Source of the DNA: an uncultured Thermomicrobiales bacterium
GTDB lineage: Bacteria; Chloroflexota; Chloroflexia; Thermomicrobiales; UBA6265
Reading direction: 5' to 3'
Length of the DNA stretch: 5,242 nt
Assembly (NCBI GenBank): GCA_902806355.1
Contig: CADCWI010000068.1
Location: forward strand, 1 to 5,242
The first letter of the stretch is position 1; each line of letters starts with the position of its first letter. This document shows positions 1-5,242 of this stretch, piece after piece. A program made the position numbers and the translations under genes. The notes below the pieces were generated by a model. That model was not told the origin of the DNA and searched no databases. It saw only the letters and a list, made by a program, of their open reading frames with translations.

Positions 1-21
1 CTGGAAGGCCCTCTATCCACT

Positions 22-40
22 TTGACACACACCGTGTCAA
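22..40. promoter_or_regulatory. HAIR-like operator (HspR binding site)
   Basis: TTGACAC (22-28) and GTGTCAA (34-40) form a perfect 7-bp inverted repeat around ACACC. The outer bases are TTGA-N11-TCAA, the same spacing as the known HspR-associated inverted repeat (CTTGAGT-N7-ACTCAAG) of Streptomyces and Mycobacterium. The base next to each TTGA/TCAA is C/G here instead of G/C. The site overlaps the -35 box and spacer of the promoter for an HspR-like gene, as expected for autorepression. Binding by this HspR is inferred from position and similarity to the known operator. Confidence 0.75.
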
Positions 41-50
41 GAAGTATCAT
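22..50 (+). promoter_or_regulatory. Sigma-70 type promoter of hspR-clpB
   Basis: The -35 box TTGACA (22-27) is a perfect consensus match. It is followed by a 17-bp spacer and the -10 box TATCAT (45-50), which differs from TATAAT at one base. The predicted transcription start is about 56-58, giving a leader of roughly 27 nt before the preferred hspR start at 84. The -35 box and most of the spacer are covered by an inverted repeat, so a bound repressor would exclude RNA polymerase. Box sequences and spacing are seen directly; promoter activity is inferred. Confidence 0.8.
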
Positions 51-83
51 GTGGTCATGGTCGTTCGTGTTGGAGGTCTGTCC

Positions 84-470
84 ATGACACCCCGGTTTTC
101 CGAGCCGTTGTTCGTAATCAGCGTTGCGGCTCGCCTTGTAGAGATGCATCCCCAGACCCTTCGCAAGTACGAGCGCGAGGGCCTGATCGCGCCGTCGCGA
201 ACGACGGGCAATCTTCGTCTTTACTCTGATAGCGACATCGAGCGGTTGCGTCAGGTCAAGTACCTCGTTGAGGAGCGCGGATTGAACCTGGCGGGAGTCC
301 AGCTCGCTCTCGAGCTGACCCGGCAGCTTCAATCCATCAGGCAGGCCGCCACGTCACTGCCTGCTGAGCTCGCTGGAGACGAACTGGCTGTCGCATTCGA
401 TGATGTCTTGAAGAAGCTTGGTTTCGTTGAGCAGTCACAGGTGCGGTCGCAGCGCCACCACAGTTCCTGA
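84..470 (+). CDS. hspR: HspR-type MerR-family heat-shock repressor
   Basis: A 128-residue cytoplasmic DNA-binding protein of the MerR superfamily, HspR branch. Residues 10-29 form the helix-turn-helix, containing MHPQTLRKYEREGL (21-34), a hallmark of HspR. The wing follows (SRTTGNLRLYS, 38-48), then DIERLRQVKYL and GLNLAGV (66-72), also typical of HspR. The C-terminal part (about 73-128) is less conserved and helical in character; no metal-binding cysteines are seen. I chose ATG 84 because GGAGGT (72-77) lies 6 nt upstream. GTG 51 and ATG 57 are in frame, but GTG 51 would precede the predicted transcription start. In actinobacteria HspR represses clpB and dnaK operons, with DnaK as co-repressor; no dnaK is in this window. 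The gene lies directly before clpB with no visible terminator, so an autoregulated hspR-clpB operon is likely. Confidence 0.9.
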   Translation: MTPRFSEPLFVISVAARLVEMHPQTLRKYEREGLIAPSRTTGNLRLYSDSDIERLRQVKYLVEERGLNLAGVQLALELTRQLQSIRQAATSLPAELAGDELAVAFDDVLKKLGFVEQSQVRSQRHHSS

Positions 471-481
471 CCCCTCCGCCG

Positions 482-500
482 CTGACCACACCAGTGTCAT
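482..500. promoter_or_regulatory. Possible second, degenerate HspR operator
   Basis: TGAC (483-486) and GTCA (496-499) are inverted and keep the TGA-N11-TCA spacing of the upstream operator. The right half, GTGTCA (494-499), matches that operator exactly, while the left half and outermost bases are degraded. It lies in the hspR-clpB gap. No good -35/-10 pair surrounds it, so it may be a weak auxiliary site or chance. Confidence 0.3.
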
Positions 501-560
501 GCCATCACCTGTCAACAGCCCAATTACCGGTGTCGACCCTTGACTCCAGGAGGCCCAAAC

Positions 561-3173
561 ATGTCCTCACCTCACCAGCAATTCACCGAGAAAGCCCGCG
601 AAGCGATTGTCGCGGGGCAGCACATCACCGAGCAGCGAAAGCTCGCCCAGTTCGAGCCGGAGACGCTCCTGTACGCCCTTGTCGATCAGGAGGGCGGTGT
701 CGTTCCACAGGTCCTCCAGCGGCTGTCCGTTGAACCCCGGACGATCCTCAGCGAGCTTGATGCGGTGATCGACCGATCGCCAAAGCTTCAGTTCTCCGCA
801 GACGCCGTGGTAAGCACCGGGCTCCGGCAGGCGCTGCAGCAGGCCGAGACCGAAGCAGGCCAGTTCGGTGACGAATACATCAGCGCCGAGCATCTGCTGC
901 TCGGCATCATGAGTGTCCAACGCAGCCAGGCCGAGGCGTTGCTTCGTCGGCATGGCATCACGGCTGACCGGGTGTACGGGGCGTTGACGGAGATTCGCGG
1001 CAACCAGCGGGTCACCGATCCGAATCCCGAAAGCACATACCAGGCACTCGAGAAATACGGTCGCGATCTGACCGAGCTCGCCCGTGACGGCAAGCTCGAT
1101 CCAGTCGTCGGGCGGGATGAAGAGATCCGGCGCGTCATCCAGGTCCTGTCCCGCCGCACCAAGAACAACCCCGTGCTTATTGGCGAGCCAGGCGTCGGCA
1201 AGACTGCGATCGCCGAGGGTTTGGCACAGCGGATCGTCCGCGGTGATGTGCCCGATGGCCTCCGCGACAAGTCGATTATCGCCCTGGATCTCGGTTCGCT
1301 TATCGCCGGCGCGAAGTTCCGCGGCGAGTTCGAGGAGCGTCTCAAGGCGGTCCTCAAGGAGGTTCAGGCGTCCGCTGGCCAGATCGTGCTGTTCATCGAC
1401 GAGCTGCACACCGTTGTCGGCGCCGGCGCCGCTGAGGGCTCGATGGACGCATCGAACATGCTGAAGCCGCTGCTCGCGCGTGGTGAGCTGCATGCGATCG
1501 GTGCGACCACCCTCAACGAGTACCGCAAGTACATCGAGAAGGACGCCGCGCTCGAGCGCCGGTTCCAGCCGGTCCTCGTCGGCGAACCCTCGGTTGAAGA
1601 CACGATCTCGATCCTGCGTGGGTTGCGCGAGCGATACGAGGTACATCACAAGGTCAAGATCCTTGACAGTGCTCTCGTCGCTGCCGCCACGCTTTCCGAC
1701 CGGTACATCTCTGATCGCTTCCTGCCGGACAAGGCGATCGATCTCGTCGATGAAGCCGCCTCCAAGCTCCGGATGGAGATCACATCGATGCCTGTCGAGC
1801 TCGATGAGGCGGAACGCCGCATCATGCAGCTCGAGATCGAGCGGGAAGCGCTTCGGAAGGAGAAGGATGAGGCATCAATGCGACGCCTTGCCGCACTCGA
1901 CCGCGAGCTGGCCAACTTCAAGGAGGAGCGGGACGCCCTCCGATCGAAGTGGGACCAGGAGCGGCAGGCCATTCTTGCGATTTCCGAATATCGTGACGAG
2001 ATGGACCGGACCCGGGTCGAGATCGAGCAGGCGCAGCGTGCCTACGATTACAACAAGGCCGCTGAGCTTCAGTACGGTCGCATGAAAGAACTTGAGAGCC
2101 AACTCGTCGAGAAGGAAGCGGCCCTGGGCCGTCTCCAGGCGTCGGGCAAGCTGCTCAAGGAAGAGGTCGATGCGGATGACATCGCCGACGTAGTCAGTCG
2201 TTGGACGAGGATCCCGGTGTCGCGGCTCCTGGAAGGTGAGATCCAGAAGCTGATCCACATGGAAGATCGGCTCCACCAGCGGATCGTCGGTCAGGATGAG
2301 GCGATCAGCGCGGTCTCCGATGCCATTCGCCGATCCCGTGCCGGATTGTCCGATCCCAACCGGCCGCAGGGTAGCTTCATCTTCCTTGGTCCGACCGGTG
2401 TAGGCAAGACCGAGCTCGCTCGTGCGCTCGCAGAATTCTTGTTCGATAGCGACCAGGCGATGGTCCGCATCGACATGTCGGAATACATGGAGCGCCACGC
2501 GGTCAGCCGACTGATTGGAGCGCCTCCGGGTTACGTGGGATATGACGAGGGGGGGCAGCTTTCCGAGGCGGTTCGGCGACGGCCCTACAGCGTGATCCTG
2601 CTCGATGAGATCGAAAAGGCCCACCCGGACGTTTTCAACGTGTTGCTCCAGGTCCTTGACGACGGTCGTCTCACTGACGGGCAGGGGCGCACGGTCGACT
2701 TCAGGAACACCGTCGTGATCATGACGAGCAATCTCGGCTCCTCGTACATCGCGTCAAGCACACCCAATCAGCAAGCAGAGATGCGGAAACAGGTCATGGA
2801 GGCCTTGCGAGCCAACTTCCGGCCAGAATTCCTGAACCGGATCGATGAAACGATCATCTTCCTGCCGCTATCGCGCGAGCAGATCCGGGACATCGTGAAG
2901 ATCCAGATGGAGGGCATCTCGCAGCGTCTGGCCGATCGCCAGATCACCCTGACGCTGACGGAGGAGGCGACCGAGCTGATCTCGATGATCGGGTACGATC
3001 CGACGTTCGGAGCCCGGCCGTTGAAGCGGGTCTTGCAGAAGCGAATCCTCGATCCACTGGCGAAGAGGATTCTCGATGGCTCGATCCACGATGGTGAAGA
3101 GGTGATCGTCAGCGTGCGAGATGGTGATCTCAGCTTCCACGGCACGTTGACCGCCGCTCCCGTAGTTGCATAG
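561..3173 (+). CDS. clpB: ATP-dependent disaggregase ClpB (Hsp100)
   Basis: A complete 870-residue hexameric AAA+ chaperone of the cytoplasm, which extracts and threads polypeptides from aggregates together with DnaK/DnaJ/GrpE. Two Clp_N repeats occupy about residues 1-145. NBD1 has Walker A GEPGVGKT (208-215), Walker B with D280-E281, and arginine fingers in ALERRF. The coiled-coil M-domain (about 410-530, with LQYG at 503-506) marks ClpB rather than ClpA or ClpC. NBD2 has Walker A GPTGVGKT (610-617), Walker B with D682-E683, pore loop GYVG with Y658, an arginine finger in FLNRIDE (R760), and sensor-2 GAR (817-819). No ClpP-binding IGF/IGL loop is visible, consistent with a non-proteolytic chaperone. 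The length is close to that of the E. coli protein (857). ATG 561 is chosen because AGGAGG (548-553) lies 7 nt upstream; the in-frame TTG 540 lacks such a site. Oddities: Phe253 at the NBD1 pore-loop aromatic, usually Tyr, and WTRIPV (548-553) for the common WTGIPV. Confidence 0.98.
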   Translation: MSSPHQQFTEKAREAIVAGQHITEQRKLAQFEPETLLYALVDQEGGVVPQVLQRLSVEPRTILSELDAVIDRSPKLQFSADAVVSTGLRQALQQAETEAGQFGDEYISAEHLLLGIMSVQRSQAEALLRRHGITADRVYGALTEIRGNQRVTDPNPESTYQALEKYGRDLTELARDGKLDPVVGRDEEIRRVIQVLSRRTKNNPVLIGEPGVGKTAIAEGLAQRIVRGDVPDGLRDKSIIALDLGSLIAGAKFRGEFEERLKAVLKEVQASAGQIVLFIDELHTVVGAGAAEGSMDASNMLKPLLARGELHAIGATTLNEYRKYIEKDAALERRFQPVLVGEPSVEDTISILRGLRERYEVHHKVKILDSALVAAATLSDRYISDRFLPDKAIDLVDEAASKLRMEITSMPVELDEAERRIMQLEIEREALRKEKDEASMRRLAALDRELANFKEERDALRSKWDQERQAILAISEYRDEMDRTRVEIEQAQRAYDYNKAAELQYGRMKELESQLVEKEAALGRLQASGKLLKEEVDADDIADVVSRWTRIPVSRLLEGEIQKLIHMEDRLHQRIVGQDEAISAVSDAIRRSRAGLSDPNRPQGSFIFLGPTGVGKTELARALAEFLFDSDQAMVRIDMSEYMERHAVSRLIGAPPGYVGYDEGGQLSEAVRRRPYSVILLDEIEKAHPDVFNVLLQVLDDGRLTDGQGRTVDFRNTVVIMTSNLGSSYIASSTPNQQAEMRKQVMEALRANFRPEFLNRIDETIIFLPLSREQIRDIVKIQMEGISQRLADRQITLTLTEEATELISMIGYDPTFGARPLKRVLQKRILDPLAKRILDGSIHDGEEVIVSVRDGDLSFHGTLTAAPVVA

Positions 3174-3185
3174 AGGGTAGACAAT

Positions 3186-3250
3186 TCGCCACAAAACGCA
3201 TCAGCCCCCGCTCGACGAGATCGAGCGGGGGCTGATGCGTTTTGTGGCGA
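3186..3250 (+). terminator. Long perfect hairpin, probable clpB terminator
   Basis: Two 30-nt arms (3186-3215 and 3221-3250) are exact reverse complements around the 5-nt loop CGAGA. The structure begins 12 nt after the clpB stop. The GC-rich core (3197-3239) is flanked by AAAA (3193-3196) and TTTT (3240-3243), so it could work as a Rho-independent terminator in either direction. The U run is short, and the arms extend past it. The perfect 30-bp stem is longer than most terminators, so it may instead be, or derive from, a dispersed palindromic repeat or an mRNA 3'-end protecting stem. Confidence 0.8.
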
Positions 3251-3287
3251 TCGCCCGGCATGACGCAGGATCGCCATACTCCCGGGC

Positions 3288-3293
3288 TATACT
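3288..3293 (+). promoter_or_regulatory. Possible -10 box for the small membrane gene
   Basis: TATACT matches the -10 consensus at five of six bases and lies 44 nt before ATG 3338, just after the hairpin that would end clpB transcription. No good -35 box is found at 16-18 bp, and there is no extended TG motif. The call therefore rests on the -10 sequence and on the need for a new start after the terminator. Confidence 0.35.
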
Positions 3294-3337
3294 TCGCAGG
3301 TCGATCGATAGACGAGCCAACCTCAAGAGGAAGAGTC

Positions 3338-3472
3338 ATGGATATCGTGGTGGGATTGTTACGGGCGGTACTGATGATGGGATTCCTGGTGGCTATCATC
3401 GTGGCACTTGCTGGCCTCATCATGATCGTCTTTGGTATTGCCACCGGGATTGATCGAAACATGCAGGAGTAA
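3338..3472 (+). CDS. Small single-span membrane protein (44 aa), unknown function
   Basis: The product is not a family I recognise. It has a short N-terminus (MDIVVGLLR), one long uncharged hydrophobic stretch (about residues 10-37, rich in Leu, Ile, Val, Met, Ala and Gly), and a short polar tail (GIDRNMQE). This fits one transmembrane helix in the cytoplasmic membrane. Arg9 before the helix would favour the N-terminus inside. ATG 3338 is preferred because a purine-rich AGAGG (3326-3330) sits 7 nt upstream. The frame stays open back to TTG 3242, but that start lies inside the hairpin arm and the extra residues are polar and low in quality. The TAA stop ends at 3472, 138 bp before the exported-protein gene on the same strand, so co-transcription is possible. 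It could be a subunit or regulator of a membrane complex; nothing in the sequence decides this. Confidence 0.6.
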   Translation: MDIVVGLLRAVLMMGFLVAIIVALAGLIMIVFGIATGIDRNMQE

Positions 3473-3477
3473 CGATG

Positions 3478-3534
3478 CAGGCAGGACCGGTGCCTTGGTC
3501 AGGCTGGATTGAGGCACATGCCGGGACCTGCCTG
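3478..3534 (+). other. Possible RNA stem-loop in intergenic region
   Basis: CAGGCAGG (3478-3485) can pair with CCTGCCTG (3527-3534). Inside it, CCGG (3487-3490) can pair with CCGG (3521-3524), and TGCCT (3491-3495) with AGGCA (3512-3516). Together these give an interrupted 17-bp hairpin beginning 6 nt after the small membrane gene. No U tract follows, so it is not an ordinary intrinsic terminator. It could be an mRNA processing or stability element, or chance pairing in GC-rich DNA. Confidence 0.3.
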
Positions 3535-3597
3535 AGCAGTCCGAACACACTGGAAGAGCAGAACGATCGGGTCGCGGTAGGCCGTCGTCATCCTACG

Positions 3598-3613
3598 AAG
3601 GAGCAATCAATTG
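3598..3613 (+). promoter_or_regulatory. Shine-Dalgarno that fixes a TTG start
   Basis: AAGGAG (3598-3603) lies 7 nt before TTG 3611. This is the site that decides the start of the following exported-protein gene: no ATG or GTG in that frame lies between it and the signal-peptide hydrophobic core. Confidence 0.75.
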
Positions 3614-5242
3614 ATTCACCCCCCGCGCGCGCTGAATATCAGGTTCGGGAGTTTCCACCTCCTGCAGCGTGGTTTCGCCACGTTTCTTGCCCTGTCGCTC
3701 TTGGCTGCAAGCCTGGTAACCCTTACTGCCTCTAACCCCGCTTTCGCTCAGGATGCCGCGGGTGGAACGGCCGCATACGCGCCGGAAACATCGCTTCTCT
3801 ATGCCAATCTTGAGCTTGACCAGGATTCCAGCCAGTGGGATCTTGCGGCTGAGTTGACCGAGCGCGCGGGCGTTACGGATTTGATCCCTACCCAGGACCT
3901 CGCGGAGATCGAAGATGGCCTCGCGGAAATCGGCGAACTCGCTGACGGGGAGGCTGGGCTGATCCTCGCCACCCTTCCGGAGTCCGGTGATTTCAGCATT
4001 GATTCGGTCGGATCCGACGCGTCCGCCATCGCGACGGACCCGCAGGCGGTCACCGAAGGTGACGTTCCCGAGGGATGGTCGATCGTCATCCAAACGTCGG
4101 ACCCGCAGGCCCTTTACGACACATTACGGGACAGCGTGCTCGGCGCGGACGACGGCGAATCAGCCACCCCGGAGTCGGTCGATTACGAGGGGTACACGAT
4201 CGAGTTCGTCGAATCGATGGACGAGTTCGGAACCGGCTCCGCGATCGCTCTCGTCGACGATGTTGTCGTCATCTCCACCCGGCCGGACGACATTGAGCCG
4301 ATCATCGATACCGCCACCGGCGCTGTCGCGCCATTGTCGGAGCTCGCCACATATGCTGATCTTCGCGAGCGGCTCGCGGACGAGGTGCTTTCGTTCGGCT
4401 TCATCAATGGACCAGAGATTCTGTCCGGCGTAGAAGCTCAGGATCCCGAAGCGCTCGCCGGGGTCCCGGAAGAGCTGATCGCGTCACTCAATGCCTATTC
4501 GGCTTTTGCGTTCTGGGCCGACCAGCCCGGATTCCGTCTCGACACCCTGGCACTTCCGGCAGAAGGTCAGGAGCTTTCGCAGGCTGAAACGTTCGATCCC
4601 GCGTTCCCCGACTCGATCGATGGCGACTCACTCCTTTATGCCGGCAGCACGAACCTGGGACAGAACCCGGCCCTCAACGCACTCGCGCTGGCGTTCGCGC
4701 AGGAACTCGTCGGTATGGATGCCGGCGCCACACCCGTCGCCACTCCAGATCCGGAGGCGTACGCCGACGAGGTGTTCGCTGAAGCCGAGGAAACGCTCGG
4801 GTTCAACATCAAGAGCGATTTCCTCGACCACATGGTTGGTGAATGGGGTGTCTCCCTTTCCGCCAGGGAAATCCTCTCGCCAGAGCCAGTCATCAATGGG
4901 ATCTTCGCCTCGAACGTCGATGACGCCACCGCGGTTGCCGATGTCGTCAACAAGCTCACCGCGATTGCCGAAGCCGGCTCCGGCGAGGACTTCGAGATCT
5001 CCTCTCGCGAGGTCAATGGGTCGAGCGTCACCACGATCGACGTCAGTGCGGCCGGGCTTCCACTCGTGATCGAGTTCGGCGTTGTCGGCGATCAATTCCT
5101 GATCGGTGTCAACGAAGGCATCGACAGCTTCGTCAACGGTCCGGATTCATCGCTCGCGGACAATCCGACGTTCCAGGCCACGCTCGATGCGCTGCCCGCA
5201 GAGTTTAGCTCGGTGTCGTTCGTCAACCTCGAGCTGCTCGTG
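3611..5242 (+). CDS. Exported acidic DUF3352-like protein, 3' end beyond window
   Basis: The frame is open from TTG 3611 to the window edge: 544 codons, no stop, so the C-terminus is missing. Residues 1-46 form a Sec signal peptide: basic n-region with R6, R11 and R20, hydrophobic core FATFLALSLLAASLV (22-36), and signal peptidase I site AFA/QD after Ala46. No lipobox cysteine is present, so it is secreted or held by something C-terminal. The mature part looks like the DUF3352 group of uncharacterised exported proteins (PETSLLYANLELDQ near 58-71). A similar start, SLLYAGSTNLGQ, recurs at about 340-351, suggesting two related modules. By hand count there are about 95 Asp/Glu against about 10 Lys/Arg, and no cysteine. 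A Thr/Pro/Ala linker, ATPVATPDP (373-381), interrupts the second module. No catalytic motif is visible. A role outside the membrane, structural or binding, is a guess; the family assignment is by eye. No clear promoter lies just upstream, so transcription may come from before the small membrane gene. Confidence 0.75.
   Translation, partial: MIHPPRALNIRFGSFHLLQRGFATFLALSLLAASLVTLTASNPAFAQDAAGGTAAYAPETSLLYANLELDQDSSQWDLAAELTERAGVTDLIPTQDLAEIEDGLAEIGELADGEAGLILATLPESGDFSIDSVGSDASAIATDPQAVTEGDVPEGWSIVIQTSDPQALYDTLRDSVLGADDGESATPESVDYEGYTIEFVESMDEFGTGSAIALVDDVVVISTRPDDIEPIIDTATGAVAPLSELATYADLRERLADEVLSFGFINGPEILSGVEAQDPEALAGVPEELIASLNAYSAFAFWADQPGFRLDTLALPAEGQELSQAETFDPAFPDSIDGDSLLYAGSTNLGQNPALNALALAFAQELVGMDAGATPVATPDPEAYADEVFAEAEETLGFNIKSDFLDHMVGEWGVSLSAREILSPEPVINGIFASNVDDATAVADVVNKLTAIAEAGSGEDFEISSREVNGSSVTTIDVSAAGLPLVIEFGVVGDQFLIGVNEGIDSFVNGPDSSLADNPTFQATLDALPAEFSSVSFVNLELLV

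Noticed and set aside
972..1035. Internal translation start giving a short ClpB lacking the N-domain, as known in E. coli
   Set aside because: No ATG or GTG with a convincing Shine-Dalgarno is present at the boundary between the N-domain and NBD1; the GTG at 972 lacks one.
567..1649. Long open frame on the - strand opposite the N-terminal half of clpB (360 codons)
   Set aside because: It lies wholly within clpB, has no recognisable domain and no good ribosome site, and open antisense frames are expected opposite GC-rich coding sequence. The same applies to 1875-2624 on the - strand.
3246..3255. GGCGATCGCC palindrome resembling the cyanobacterial HIP1 octamer
   Set aside because: CGATC words are common throughout this GC-rich window, and only this copy drew attention. 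There is no evidence here of HIP1-like over-representation.
3242..3337. Upstream extension of the small membrane ORF to TTG 3242
   Set aside because: The start falls inside the right arm of the clpB hairpin and upstream of the possible -10 box. The added 32 residues are polar, and there is a better ribosome site before ATG 3338.
3475..3735. 86-codon + strand frame starting 3 bases after the small membrane gene
   Set aside because: It has an AGGAG 5 nt upstream of its ATG, so it deserved a look. But its product is low-complexity and polar with no recognisable features, and it overlaps 125 bp of the better supported signal-peptide gene in another frame.
3593..4093. 166-codon - strand frame across the exported-protein start
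   Set aside because: It is a shadow of the + strand gene, whose frame has a signal peptide, a Shine-Dalgarno and a consistent family-like sequence. The - strand product has none of these.

Overview
The window reads as a housekeeping stretch of bacterial chromosome, all genes on the + strand: a heat-shock module (HspR-type repressor plus ClpB disaggregase), a strong hairpin, a 44-residue membrane protein, and the first 544 codons of a large exported protein that runs off the right edge. High GC, many codons ending in G or C, DUF3352-like exported architecture and an ATPVATP linker suggest a Chloroflexota bacterium, possibly near Thermomicrobia. That placement is inference; ClpB alone would also fit other lineages with Thermus-like ClpB.

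Left block (1-3173). A near-consensus sigma-70 type promoter (TTGACA, 17 bp, TATCAT) is overlaid by a perfect inverted repeat whose TTGA-N11-TCAA spacing equals that of the actinobacterial HAIR operator. It drives hspR (best start 84). After 90 bp without a visible terminator comes clpB (start 561, ideal Shine-Dalgarno), so the two are probably one autoregulated operon: HspR represses itself and clpB until heat or misfolded protein relieves it. A weaker copy of the operator lies between the two genes. ClpB is complete, with both ATPase modules, the M-domain and both N-terminal repeats.

Middle (3174-3610). Just past the clpB stop is a perfect 30-bp inverted repeat with a 5-nt loop, probably the operon terminator. 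A possible -10 box and a Shine-Dalgarno follow, then a 44-codon ORF for a single-span membrane protein. A 138-bp gap with a possible RNA hairpin separates it from the next gene.

Right block (3611-5242). A TTG-started gene with a strong Shine-Dalgarno encodes a protein with a clear signal peptide (AFA/QD cleavage), a very acidic cysteine-free mature region, and what looks like a twice-used module. It resembles the DUF3352 group. It has no stop within the window.

I see no mobile element, CRISPR array, tRNA or rRNA, and no convincing new multi-gene system. The most useful leads are the operator/promoter architecture, the unusually long perfect hairpin, the small membrane protein, and the acidic exported protein.
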